A stretch of DNA of 64,000 nucleotides from Candidatus Villigracilis proximus (GTDB lineage Bacteria > Chloroflexota > Anaerolineae > Anaerolineales > Villigracilaceae). Below the pieces are notes generated by a model. It was not told the origin of the DNA. It did not search any database and saw nothing but the letters and a program-made list of their open reading frames with translations. The stretch spans positions 62,001-126,000 of the forward strand of contig JADKBB010000013.1 of assembly GCA_016715195.1 (NCBI GenBank), read 5' to 3'. Shown piece after piece: positions 24,764 through 33,520 of the stretch (its first letter is position 1; each line of letters begins with the position of its first letter). The translations under genes and the position numbers were made by a program.

Positions 24764-25487
24764 ATTGCACCTTCTTATTTTTCACGCCGTTGTGAACAAC
24801 AGTATCCACTACGCCATCCAATAAATTAATTGTGCGCTGGGTGTGCGCCGCGATCTTTGGATCATGCGTGACCATCACAATGGTGGTTCCCTGCGCGTGT
24901 AAAGTGTGCAGTAGATTCATGATCTCTTCACCGGAGCGGCTGTCGAGATTGCCGGTTGGCTCATCGCCGATGACCAGCACCGGATCGTTGATCAACGCGC
25001 GCGCAACGGCCACGCGCTGCTGCTGTCCGCCGGAGAGTTCGTGCGGCTGATGATTGATGCGTCCAGATAGTCCAACCATGTCTAATAATTTTTCGGCCTT
25101 TGCATCCGCTTCTTCCTGTGACTTTGGATTTGCATGGTCATACAGCAAAGGCAAGGTCACATTTCGCAAAGCGGACGTGCGTGCCAGCAAATTGTAGGAT
25201 TGAAAAATAAATCCGATCTTACGGTTGCGGACTCCCGCCAATTGAACCTTATCTAATTGACTGACATCTTCACCGTCCAAAAAATACTGGCCGGATGTGG
25301 GGCGAGAGAGGCAGCCCAGAATATGCATCAGCGTGCTTTTGCCCGATCCCGACTGACCCATGATGGCAACGAACTCACCTGATTCAATGGTGATACTCAC
25401 ACCGTTGAGCGCGGCCACGCTGATATCGCCCATGCCATAGACCTTGGTAATGTCCATTGTTTCGATGATCTTGCGCTTCCCGTTCAT
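24750..25487 (-). CDS. ABC exporter ATPase, MacB/LolD type
   Basis: A 245-residue ATPase. Seen: Walker A GQSGSGKSTLMHILGCL, Q-loop FIFQSYNLLART, signature LSGGQQQRVAVARALI, Walker B VLVIGDEPTGNLD and the H-loop VTHDPKIA. These are typical of the MacB/LolD/FtsE branch. Its start overlaps the adaptor stop by four bases and its stop overlaps the permease start by 14, so the three proteins are coupled and form one exporter. Confidence 0.94.
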   Translation of the reverse strand: MNGKRKIIETMDITKVYGMGDISVAALNGVSITIESGEFVAIMGQSGSGKSTLMHILGCLSRPTSGQYFLDGEDVSQLDKVQLAGVRNRKIGFIFQSYNLLARTSALRNVTLPLLYDHANPKSQEEADAKAEKLLDMVGLSGRINHQPHELSGGQQQRVAVARALINDPVLVIGDEPTGNLDSRSGEEIMNLLHTLHAQGTTIVMVTHDPKIAAHTQRTINLLDGVVDTVVHNGVKNKKVQYETV

Positions 25488-26983
25488 TGTGTCTCCGCGA
25501 TACCGGTTGTGACAACATCGCCGGGGTTTAATCCAGATGTGATCTCAACGGAAGTTAGATCTTTGATACCGATCTCCACCATTTGCAAGCGCGGAACTCC
25601 ATTCTCCAAAACAAAGACCGCGTATTTACCATCACCCGCATCATGCAAGGCTTCCACTGGAATGAGGATCGCGTCAATTGCTTCACCGCCGATCACATCC
25701 ACAGCCGCGCTGGTGCCGAGCGGCAGGTTGAAAGTCTCATCGTCCACGGCGGTCAATTGCACAATGGCACGCACTGCCGAAGAACCTGATTCTGTATACA
25801 AGCCGGGGTCGATCTGAGTCATAATGCCTGTAAATGTAGAGTCAGGCAAAATATCGAAGATCACTTCTGTCGGATATCCCGCGCTGACATTTGCCCAATC
25901 AGACTCATCCAAAAAGACTTCGAGATATTGCTGGCTTAAGTCTGCAACTGTCATCACCGAAGTGGTGCCGACAGTGTCGCCAATGCTCATATCAATTGAC
26001 ATCACTGTCCCGTTGATCGGCGCGACCAGCGTGGTGCCTGCCAAATCCACTTCCGCAGCTTCAAGGTCAAGTTGCGCCTGTTCCAATTCGGTCAGGCCGG
26101 AACCCGTCGCATTTTCAGGAACTTCTCCGCCAGTCAATGCCGCGTACAAATATTCCGCTTCTTGAAGTGTGGCCTCAGCCTGAGTCAATGCGGCGCGTGC
26201 TTCGGCGATCTCTGCATCCGATGGCGCAGAAACGGATTTAAGTCCGCTGGTTTTATCAAAGACAGTGAATGTATTTTTTATATATTGATGATCGTAGTAA
26301 TACCAAACGCCGCTGAGTTTATCTTCCACGTAATCCAGATACTCTTCCGCTTTTTTCTGCGCGGCTTGCAACTCTGCATCATTCGGCGCACTCGCGGTGG
26401 CGGCTTTCGCTTCTTCAAGTTTCAGCGTTGCCGATTCCACTTCTGTTTCCCAGTAGTACACAGCCGGACTGATCAAATACGAAACCTGATTAACCGCAGT
26501 TACAACTTCCGTCTGCGCGGCGGCTACTGCTTCTTCCGCGGCGGCAACAGATGCAACAGAAGTCAACTCAAGCAATGTGCGTTTGGCCTGAATGTATTTA
26601 ATTTGCGTACTTGAGTCATTGATCGTCGCAAGCACATCACCGGCCTTCACCGTATCGCCAACTTCTACGTTGATCTTGTTTACTTGTCCGCTGGTGGTAA
26701 ATCCCAGATCCACTTCATCCACCGCGATCAAAGTTCCGGTGCCGCTTGCATACAAAATCAAATCACTCTTTCGAGCGACAGTTGTTTGCAGCGTGTCGGT
26801 CGTTGCAGTTTCTGTATCCACGGCATTCACTTGATAATACGCAACGCTGCCGCCGATCACCAGCAGCGCAACAACTGCGATCATCCACCAGGTCTTTTTC
26901 CCAAATTTCGAGAACAACCTTGAGCCTTCAATTTTCCCCACACCTTTTGTAAAACGGACATTGAATTTTGACAGTGTTTCCAT
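25484..26983 (-). CDS. MacA-like membrane-fusion/adaptor protein
   Basis: A 499-residue HlyD/MacA-type adaptor. Seen: one N-terminal membrane anchor (WWMIAVVALLVIGGSVAYY), a lipoyl/biotinyl half-motif, a long coiled-coil hairpin rich in Ala/Glu (about residues 130-300), the second lipoyl half (DLAGTTLVAPINGTVMSI), a beta-barrel and a membrane-proximal domain. The ATG at 26983 has AAAGAGG six bases upstream; a TTG two codons earlier is less likely. The hairpin is longer than in many MacA proteins. It is the first gene of the exporter operon. Confidence 0.9.
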   Translation of the reverse strand: METLSKFNVRFTKGVGKIEGSRLFSKFGKKTWWMIAVVALLVIGGSVAYYQVNAVDTETATTDTLQTTVARKSDLILYASGTGTLIAVDEVDLGFTTSGQVNKINVEVGDTVKAGDVLATINDSSTQIKYIQAKRTLLELTSVASVAAAEEAVAAAQTEVVTAVNQVSYLISPAVYYWETEVESATLKLEEAKAATASAPNDAELQAAQKKAEEYLDYVEDKLSGVWYYYDHQYIKNTFTVFDKTSGLKSVSAPSDAEIAEARAALTQAEATLQEAEYLYAALTGGEVPENATGSGLTELEQAQLDLEAAEVDLAGTTLVAPINGTVMSIDMSIGDTVGTTSVMTVADLSQQYLEVFLDESDWANVSAGYPTEVIFDILPDSTFTGIMTQIDPGLYTESGSSAVRAIVQLTAVDDETFNLPLGTSAAVDVIGGEAIDAILIPVEALHDAGDGKYAVFVLENGVPRLQMVEIGIKDLTSVEITSGLNPGDVVTTGIAETQ

Positions 26984-27018
26984 TTGCAACCTCTTTGTGA
27001 AATTCTTTTTGATACCTC

Positions 27019-27065
27019 AGTATATAAAAAGGCTATGGAGAAGCTGTCATGGAATCATGTGGAAA
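27019..27065 (-). promoter_or_regulatory. Promoter of the MacA/B operon with 11-bp direct repeats
   Basis: On the minus strand TTTCCACATGA and TTCCATGACA (27045-27065) are adjacent repeats; a -10 box TATACT (27019-27024) lies 20 bases downstream. Confidence 0.45.
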
Positions 27066-27076
27066 TCATGCGGATT

Positions 27077-27107
27077 AAAAAACGCCCGCCTCTTTCGAAG
27101 CGGACGC
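27077..27107 (-). terminator. Terminator after the small membrane protein gene
   Basis: CGCCCGC (27083-27089) pairs with GCGGACG (27100-27106) with one wobble pair; on the minus strand six T residues follow. It separates the 27122 gene from the exporter operon. Confidence 0.7.
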
Positions 27108-27121
27108 CTGATTCTGATCAA

Positions 27122-27607
27122 TTAGATTTCTCTACTCTGATTCTTTTTCTCCTCAACCTCCACACCCGGAGTTTCCTCTACTACTGGAGCAGTAGCCGCC
27201 ACGCGGGTAATTCTCCAGCCACTCTTCTTCACTAGCGTATATCCAAACCAGCCGAGAAGTCCCAACAAAGCCATGTGGATCAACCCGAAAAGAGGGGAGC
27301 GGAAGTTCATGCCGCTGCGATTGTTGTCAAATTCCTTGCTGCGGGAATTGCCTTGCATGGATTGCGGTCCGCCATTGTCGTGGAAATTTCCCTGCATGGA
27401 TTGTTGTCCATCGTTATTCTGAAAATTGCCCGGCTGATTTCCACGCATGGCCTGTGGCCCGCCGTCAAAATTGTGAGCGAAGGCCGGGCGTGCAAAGGAT
27501 GCATTTTGCATCATTCCAGTACGGAATCCCGCACCTGCTACAACTACAAGTACAACGAGAGTCAACAGGATACCCAGTGTATAGTTCAACCATTTATTAT
27601 TTTTCAT
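27122..27607 (-). CDS. Small membrane protein with Gly/Gln/Asn-rich repeats
   Basis: A 161-residue protein of unknown family. Seen: N-terminal hydrophobic segment (YTLGILLTLVVLVVVAGAGF), then a polar region with imperfect repeats GGPQAMRGNQPGNFQNN, GQQSMQGNFHDN and GGPQSMQGN (about residues 48-85), then a second hydrophobic segment (LFGLIHMALLGLLGWFGYTL) and an acidic tail. The plan of two membrane segments around a Gly-rich loop recalls the DUF4405 partners. It has its own terminator and a promoter with the shared repeat motif. Confidence 0.65.
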   Translation of the reverse strand: MKNNKWLNYTLGILLTLVVLVVVAGAGFRTGMMQNASFARPAFAHNFDGGPQAMRGNQPGNFQNNDGQQSMQGNFHDNGGPQSMQGNSRSKEFDNNRSGMNFRSPLFGLIHMALLGLLGWFGYTLVKKSGWRITRVAATAPVVEETPGVEVEEKKNQSREI

Positions 27608-27695
27608 TTTTTATCTCCGGTAAAGAATTTTGAAGTTCCGCTTGTCTGTAAGAACAAGGGCCTAAAGCGTGTGCTTTATTGACTCTAGTTTCTCA

Positions 27696-27743
27696 TTACA
27701 GAATTACACGGCAGTGGAGAAATTGTGTGAAATTTGTGTGCAA
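27696..27743 (-). promoter_or_regulatory. Promoter of the small membrane protein with TTTC-type repeats
   Basis: On the minus strand three units starting TTTGCACACAA, TTTCACACAA and TTTCTCCACTG (27712-27743) follow each other at 12 and 10 bases. A possible -10 box TGTAAT is at 27696-27701. The spacing is less regular than at the other four sites. Confidence 0.4.
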
Positions 27744-27762
27744 AAAAACAAGCAAAGCAAAC

Positions 27763-27797
27763 AAAAAAGTAGACACGCAGACCCAAGTCCACGTGTC
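27763..27797 (-). terminator. Terminator of the second exporter operon
   Basis: GACACG/CGTGTC and GAC/GTC stems (27772-27797) around a CCAA loop, with six T residues after it on the minus strand (27763-27768). It lies 33 bases past the FtsX stop. Confidence 0.75.
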
Positions 27798-27829
27798 CAA
27801 CCAATTACCAATTACCAATCTACCTACCC

Positions 27830-30253
27830 CTACTCATAAGCCAACGTATCCTTCACTGTCAACCTTGAAGCCCTTCGCGCAGGTAATGCACTCGCCAGCG
27901 TACCAAGCACCAGTGTAAAGATCAACCAGGCGATGATTCCGCTTGCACCGTAGACAGTAGGCATCGGAGCGGTCAAGATCGCGACACCGACTCCGTAACA
28001 AAGCACGTTCGTAATCGGGATGGCAACCAAGATACTGATCGCCCAACTGAGGATGCCGATCACCATGCCTTCGGTAATCACGATCGCTTGAATATCGCCA
28101 TTGCTGGCGCCGATGGCGCGCATCACACCGATCTCACGTGTGCGTTCCAAAACGTTGATGCTCATCGTGCCCATCAATCCCAGCCCGCCGACGATGGCGA
28201 TCAAACTCGCCATGACCAGCATGAAGTAGACCAGAATATCCGTCTGCGCTTTCTGATCGGTGATAAAGTCCGCGCCGAGTTGTGTGGAACTGATATTAAT
28301 TCCGCGCGCTTCAAAAGCGGACTGGATCTGATCGTTGATTCGTTTTTGTGTAGCCGAGTCGTGTTGTGAGGTGATGATGCGCAGGGAATACGCCATCTCA
28401 GGCTCGCCAACCAGTACGCTCAAATATTCATAATTAACATACAACAACGGCGGACTGATATTTCCGGTAATGCTATACGTGCCCACGATCTGCCAGTCTG
28501 TTTCCTTGCCGTTCGCTTCGATCGTTAACCAGTCACCGGGTTTCAGGTCCGGGAAGATTTGCAGCAGATGGTTGCCGATCACGATCGCGTTTTCGTCACC
28601 GGGTTGCAGCCAGCGTCCCGATGAAATGATCGGGTCGATCAAAGTGGACGTGGAAGGCGGCGCGACAAACAGAATTTGCGTGCCGGTCTCGTCATCTCCC
28701 ATCTTGAGCGTGCCGGGATATTCCAGCCAGCCTTCGGCGCTTTCGACACCGGGGATGCTTTCTGCGATGCCGGCTACTTTATCAAAGCGGTAGCCGTGAT
28801 CAAAGGCCACGTTAATATCCGCCAGAAAATATCCTTGAATATCCACCATCACTTTGTCAAAGGAAGCCCACAGGTTATAGACAGCGATAAATACCGCGCC
28901 GCCCAATACCAAAGTGAACAATGTAATACTGAGTCTTGTCTTGCGTCTAAATGTATTGCGCAATGAAATGCGGATCGGGCGCGGAATCAAAACCGAGTTA
29001 CGGTTGACCGAGTCATCTTTGGGTTTCGCGTTGCCGCCGAGACCGTAGTCACTCAACGCCTCACGCACAGTGACTTTCACACTGTTATAGATCGGGAAGA
29101 TGGCCGCCACCAAAGGTACGACGATCGCCACCACTACCTGCTGTATTAAAGTGGACGTGTATCCTTTATAGGGCAGGGTGTAAAAATTTAACCACTCTGC
29201 CATGCCGCCGCCGATGTTTTCTGAAACTGCATTCGCCAGCGGAACCGCGATCAACAGCGAACCAATTCCAAAACTTAAGATCAACACAAAATACATGCTG
29301 AATATTTGCATCGTCCCGCCGCCGATGGCTTTCATAATGCCGATCTGTCTGGTGTGCTGAGTCATCAAGGCCGTGATGGTGTTGACGATCAAAAATCCGC
29401 TCAAGAATACGGTCAGATAACCGAGCACGTTCAAGACAAAGAAGACGCCCTGCGTAATACTATATGCAAAGTGATGACCCGGCTGATACACGCTGACAAA
29501 ATACACAGTCGCGCCCGCGCGTTCCATGCGGTCTGCCACGGCCTGCGCCACTTCGGTCACATGTTCCTGATCGGTTTGCTTTTCCAAAACGCTGATCGAT
29601 AATCTGTCATAGTTGGATGTATTACCACCCAGCCATTCCAGCGTATCAGGTGTGACATATGCATTAACCTGCCGCGCCAGATTATATGGAAAGCCCGTCA
29701 CCGCGTGAGTGTAGCCAGCGAGTGTGAGTTCGCGTTTTTTGCCGTCGCCCAATTCCAAAATAATCTTATCGCCGGGTTTATATCCAAGCGAAAGGGCGCT
29801 GGCATCAAGGATGGTTTCTTTTTCGCCATATTTTGGAACTACGGTTTCACCCTTTGCAGGTTTGAGTGTGTTCAACGTCAACAGGCTCGGGTCTTCCACT
29901 GAAGTGAAACTAACATCCACAAATGTTCCATCTGTGTGGACAATACGCGCACTGACGGAAGAAAATCCTTCCACGGTGTCCACGCCGGGCACAGCACGCG
30001 CCATCTTCACCATGTCATCATTCAACGGGTAGGCATACACTTCGCCTTCAGATGGATTCGCAGAAAGATAATCGCCGTCCATGCTTTCGTTCATGTACAG
30101 TCCCATGTTGCTGTTGAAGCCAACCGCAAATGTACCGACTGCAATGGTGATGATGGTCAGGAAAGTCCGTCCGCGATTGCTCCAAAAATCAGCCCAGACT
30201 TTTTCCAGCGACTGCTCATCATGACGCAACTCCACGTTTGGATAAATTCTCAC
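27830..30253 (-). CDS. Large ABC exporter permease with two FtsX modules
   Basis: An 807-residue permease. Seen: N-terminal helix TFLTIITIAVGTFAVGF, a first extracytoplasmic domain, three helices with TRQIGIMKAIGGG, a linker, a second helix (RLSITLFTLVLGGAVFIAV), a second extracytoplasmic domain and three final helices with LGLMGTMSINVLERTREIG. This is the duplicated FtsX layout found in lipid or lipoprotein exporters. It overlaps the ATPase gene by 35 bases. With the ATPase-CNB and adaptor lipoprotein upstream it forms a second exporter. Confidence 0.9.
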   Translation of the reverse strand: MRIYPNVELRHDEQSLEKVWADFWSNRGRTFLTIITIAVGTFAVGFNSNMGLYMNESMDGDYLSANPSEGEVYAYPLNDDMVKMARAVPGVDTVEGFSSVSARIVHTDGTFVDVSFTSVEDPSLLTLNTLKPAKGETVVPKYGEKETILDASALSLGYKPGDKIILELGDGKKRELTLAGYTHAVTGFPYNLARQVNAYVTPDTLEWLGGNTSNYDRLSISVLEKQTDQEHVTEVAQAVADRMERAGATVYFVSVYQPGHHFAYSITQGVFFVLNVLGYLTVFLSGFLIVNTITALMTQHTRQIGIMKAIGGGTMQIFSMYFVLILSFGIGSLLIAVPLANAVSENIGGGMAEWLNFYTLPYKGYTSTLIQQVVVAIVVPLVAAIFPIYNSVKVTVREALSDYGLGGNAKPKDDSVNRNSVLIPRPIRISLRNTFRRKTRLSITLFTLVLGGAVFIAVYNLWASFDKVMVDIQGYFLADINVAFDHGYRFDKVAGIAESIPGVESAEGWLEYPGTLKMGDDETGTQILFVAPPSTSTLIDPIISSGRWLQPGDENAIVIGNHLLQIFPDLKPGDWLTIEANGKETDWQIVGTYSITGNISPPLLYVNYEYLSVLVGEPEMAYSLRIITSQHDSATQKRINDQIQSAFEARGINISSTQLGADFITDQKAQTDILVYFMLVMASLIAIVGGLGLMGTMSINVLERTREIGVMRAIGASNGDIQAIVITEGMVIGILSWAISILVAIPITNVLCYGVGVAILTAPMPTVYGASGIIAWLIFTLVLGTLASALPARRASRLTVKDTLAYE

Positions 30254-31361
30254 CTTCGTGTTTATCTGCCATCTGATGCAGCGCTTCGCGCGTAACGTCT
30301 GACTGTTTCAGCAATTCTGACAGTTGGTCATACCCGATCGCCAACACCTCAACCGGCCCCGCCTCCGAAGCGCGGATGGACGCCAGATGTTTCTTCTCGT
30401 GGAAAAATTCCATTTCGCCGAAACATTTTCCCGGTCCGAGTTGAAGCGCGATCACATCCGATTGATTCGGACGCGGCAGGATCACTTCCACAGTTCCTTT
30501 TGCGACAACGTAAAACGTATCCGCATTTGTGCCTTCAGAAAGGATCATCGAACCGGCTTCGTAGGTTTGTACCTTTGCGTTTTTTGTGGCTTGTAATAAT
30601 TGTGTGGCGGTCAACGTGGGCATGGCCTTGGCAACATACTCGTTGACAATTTCACCGTCTGCGATCAAGGCTGTGCGATGCGTGCGTTTCGCAAGTCCGC
30701 TGTCGTGGGTGACGATGATGATGGTCTTGCCTTTGGAGATCAGATCGTTGAACAAGGCAAAGACAGACTCGGCTGTTTTTGAATCAAGATTACCGGTTGG
30801 TTCATCTGCAATAATTACCGGCGGATCATTTGCCAGTGCGCGCGCAATCGCCACACGCTGCTGTTGACCGCCCGAAAGCGCGGTGGGAAGTTTATGCGCG
30901 TGGTCTGCGAGTTCAACCAGTTCCAATAGATCCATGGCGCGTTTGCGGCGCTCGTTCATGGGATAGGTGCGGCAGAAATCCATCGGCAGCATAATATTTT
31001 CGATGACCGAGATCATCGGCAGTAGTTGAAAGAATTGAAAGACGATGCCGAGATTTTTTCCGCGCCAGCGCGCCATTTGGTTTTCGTTTAATTTGTGAAC
31101 GCCCGTGCCGTTGACCCACACTTCGCCGGTGGTGGGGCGGTCGATGCCGGTGATCATATTAAGCAGGGTGGTTTTGCCGCTGCCCGATTTACCGATAATG
31201 CTGACGAACTCGCCCGCGTTGATCTGCAAATCCACGCCTTCGAGCGCGTGATAATCACCGACGGCGGTCTTGTAATATTTATTGACCTCGCGCAGATCTA
31301 TGATGGGACGGTTTTCGATCGACCCATCTTCGGTCTTTGATTTGAAAAATGAAATTGCCAT
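30219..31361 (-). CDS. ABC exporter ATPase fused to a cyclic-nucleotide-binding domain
   Basis: A 380-residue fusion. Residues 1-235 are a MacB/LolD-type ATPase: GKSGSGKTTLLNMITGI, LSGGQQQRVAIARALA, VIIADEPTGNLD and VTHDSGLA. Residues about 255-365 are a cNMP-binding beta-barrel with YEAGSMILSEGTNADTFYVV and FGEMEFFHEKKHLASIRASE. The conserved phosphate-cassette Glu is present, but the usual Arg position appears to be His, so ligand binding may be altered or absent. The fusion suggests the exporter is gated by a second messenger or by protein contact. It overlaps the permease gene by 35 bases. Confidence 0.92.
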   Translation of the reverse strand: MAISFFKSKTEDGSIENRPIIDLREVNKYYKTAVGDYHALEGVDLQINAGEFVSIIGKSGSGKTTLLNMITGIDRPTTGEVWVNGTGVHKLNENQMARWRGKNLGIVFQFFQLLPMISVIENIMLPMDFCRTYPMNERRKRAMDLLELVELADHAHKLPTALSGGQQQRVAIARALANDPPVIIADEPTGNLDSKTAESVFALFNDLISKGKTIIIVTHDSGLAKRTHRTALIADGEIVNEYVAKAMPTLTATQLLQATKNAKVQTYEAGSMILSEGTNADTFYVVAKGTVEVILPRPNQSDVIALQLGPGKCFGEMEFFHEKKHLASIRASEAGPVEVLAIGYDQLSELLKQSDVTREALHQMADKHEGENLSKRGVAS

Positions 31362-31465
31362 GAGTACCTCTTAACTTGCCAACATCTCACAGAGTGAACA
31401 GAGATTTGAAAAATATCTTTGTTTATCTCTGTTCATCTCTGGTAAAAATTTATCTTCTGTAAAAT

Positions 31466-32524
31466 TTACTGCTCAAATGTGACAACAGCGGTCATACCCC
31501 AGCGCATGGCAGGATCAACATCTGTCAGCAGGATGGTCACTTCGTAAACCACGTCACCCTGATTTTCAGAGAAATTATCGCTGACTGAAAGCACGTTACC
31601 CTTGAATTCCACACCGGGCAGCGCATCAAATTTGACAGTCACCGGCTGGCCTTCTTTAATATTGACCACGTCAATTTCAGTTAAGTCCTTGGTCTTCACA
31701 ACCCATTGCGTGGTATCGGCAATCGTCACCACCGGCTGACCGGAAGCCTCGAACTCACCAACTTTAAGCTGCAGATCGGTGATCACGCCCGGGAACGGTG
31801 CGCGGACTTCAGCATTGGCGAGCGCGGCGCGTGTGCCGGCTGTATCTTCGGCGAAGGTGGGATCTTGAAGGGCGTCATAATCTCGTTGAGCAAGAACCAG
31901 CCGCGAGTTTGCGTTCTGAGCCGCGGATTCCAATTCCATCCATTGAATGGCTTTGCGGTAGCGAGTCCAGGCGTCATCCAATGCTTTTTTGAAGATCTTG
32001 GCGGTGCCGGTCACAACTTCCTGTCCGCGTTTTTGGGCATCGGTTAATTGCAGGTTTCTATCGTTGATATCTTTGTAGGGTTCAAAATCAGCGCGGGCCT
32101 TGTCCAAATTTACAAGCATGGCCGCCACAGATTCGGGCGGAGTCATACCCGCAAAATCAGTGGGGACATCAAAATTATCGAGTTTGAATTGTGCGTCGCG
32201 CACTTCCTGATAAGCGGTGGTCAGTTCCTGCGCGGCCTTGGCTTGCGCGGCTTCAAGGGTTTGCGCTTCATTGGATTTCAAACGTGCGATCACGTCACCG
32301 GCGGCAACCGTGTCACCTTCCACCTTCAACACTTCGCTGATCAAGCCGTTGGCATTCAGTGCCAGTTCTGTGTAATGGACAGGTTCCAGCCGGCCTTCGG
32401 AAATAATCGTCGTATCCGCGATCACGGTCGGGATCGGAGTCGCTTCCGGGGTGGCTGTGGCTGTGCCGCAGGCCGCGATCATCAAGGCAAGAAGGGATAA
32501 TGTGATTAATTTAATGTATTTCAT
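31466..32524 (-). CDS. HlyD-like adaptor lipoprotein of the second exporter
   Basis: A 352-residue lipoprotein with lipobox IAAC (Cys about residue 19). Seen: first lipoyl half with SEGRLEPVHYTELAL and GDTVAAGDVIARL, a helical hairpin (about residues 95-225), second lipoyl half with AEVRAPFPGVITDLQLKVGE, then a beta-barrel region. Family role is to link an ABC permease to outer components. It is the first gene of the operon with the ATPase-CNB 104 bases downstream. Chloroflexota mostly lack an outer membrane, so the lipid anchor would be in the cytoplasmic membrane; this is inference. Confidence 0.85.
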   Translation of the reverse strand: MKYIKLITLSLLALMIAACGTATATPEATPIPTVIADTTIISEGRLEPVHYTELALNANGLISEVLKVEGDTVAAGDVIARLKSNEAQTLEAAQAKAAQELTTAYQEVRDAQFKLDNFDVPTDFAGMTPPESVAAMLVNLDKARADFEPYKDINDRNLQLTDAQKRGQEVVTGTAKIFKKALDDAWTRYRKAIQWMELESAAQNANSRLVLAQRDYDALQDPTFAEDTAGTRAALANAEVRAPFPGVITDLQLKVGEFEASGQPVVTIADTTQWVVKTKDLTEIDVVNIKEGQPVTVKFDALPGVEFKGNVLSVSDNFSENQGDVVYEVTILLTDVDPAMRWGMTAVVTFEQ

Positions 32525-32597
32525 CTTGATTTTCCTTTTAGTAATTTTTAGATCAGGGTTTGTTTTCTGGTTTACTTACGAGCTAATTTGAGTTTGG

Positions 32598-32625
32598 TTG
32601 CACAGATCAAATGACGGATTACAAT
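32598..32625 (+). promoter_or_regulatory. Leaderless promoter of the AlkZ-related gene
   Basis: TTGCAC (32598-32603) and TACAAT (32620-32625) are 16 bases apart. The ATG follows seven bases after the -10 box and no ribosome site exists. Confidence 0.6.
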
Positions 32626-32632
32626 TGGACTT

Positions 32633-33484
32633 ATGCCCCAAATCAACTTGAAGAAACTGCAAGCGTATCACACGCGGACCTTTCACCTGCCTCCCGCTAA
32701 GAGGCTTTCGTCTCCCTCCCAGGCATTGACCTTCGTCAACGCGCGCGGCTTCACATATTTTTGGCCCATCAAAGGCATTCCTCTGCCCTCGTTATGGACT
32801 GCTGTTGCTGGTGACCGTCCTGTTGCTGATAAACACGACGACCCCGGTCACATCACCTGGGGCTGGAAGGACGACGCGCTTGATAAAAAAATCTGGTACT
32901 ACGGGAAAATTCTGCGCGGCAAAGCCACCATCATCTCGCTTGAAATAGCCCCGTATTTTTACGCACTCTCAGAAAATTACGGCTCACCCGAAGAGGATTA
33001 TCTCATCGCCTATCACGAGGGACGATTAACACAAGCCTCAAAACAAGTCTACGAAACATTGCTTGATAACGGCGCATTGAATACGCTTGATCTGCGCAAG
33101 ATGGCAAAATTATCAAATGCAAAAGATTCTGAGTTTAACAAAGCTCTTGAGCAGTTACAGAGAGATTTTAAGATCCTGCCCGTTGGTGTAGCCCAAGCCG
33201 GCGCATGGAAGTATTCGCACATTTATGAGATCGTCACCCGCCATTATCCCGATCTTTCCGAACAAGCGCGGGCGATCAAAGAATCACAAGCGCGTGCCAA
33301 ACTACTGGAATTATATTTCTCCATGCTCGGCGCCGCTGAGCTGCGCGATGTCAATAAGTTATTCGGCTGGGGCAACGATGTGACGAAGAAAACCATTGCA
33401 AAGTTGGTGGAAAGTGAAAAACTGGTGATGGCCGAACATCCCAAACTAGACGGGGAGTGGCTGACGATCAAAGATATCTTGTAA
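32633..33484 (+). CDS. AlkZ-related winged-helix protein
   Basis: A 283-residue soluble protein that resembles AlkZ/YcaQ-related winged-helix proteins, shorter than the DNA crosslink glycosylases of that superfamily (about 400 residues). Seen: FVNARGFTYFWPIKG, WTAVAGDRPVADKHDDPGH, WGWKDDALDKKIWYYGKIL and a C-terminal winged-helix part with KKTIAKLVESEKL. The catalytic QxQ or QxD motif of true AlkZ was not found, so DNA repair activity is doubtful. It has its own leaderless promoter and strong terminator, so it is monocistronic. Confidence 0.6.
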   Translation: MPQINLKKLQAYHTRTFHLPPAKRLSSPSQALTFVNARGFTYFWPIKGIPLPSLWTAVAGDRPVADKHDDPGHITWGWKDDALDKKIWYYGKILRGKATIISLEIAPYFYALSENYGSPEEDYLIAYHEGRLTQASKQVYETLLDNGALNTLDLRKMAKLSNAKDSEFNKALEQLQRDFKILPVGVAQAGAWKYSHIYEIVTRHYPDLSEQARAIKESQARAKLLELYFSMLGAAELRDVNKLFGWGNDVTKKTIAKLVESEKLVMAEHPKLDGEWLTIKDIL

Positions 33485-33514
33485 GTCGGGCTAACAGCCC
33501 GACTTACTTTTTTT
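33481..33514 (+). terminator. Strong terminator of the AlkZ-related gene
   Basis: A 12-bp perfect stem (33481-33492 with 33496-33507), 3-base loop and seven T residues (33508-33514). The stop codon is inside the stem. Confidence 0.92.
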
Positions 33515-33520
33515 AATCCC

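Noticed and set aside
27800..27835. Tandem ACCAATT repeats after the FtsX gene
   Set aside because: Only two or three short copies and no link to a feature; the nearby terminator explains the gap better.
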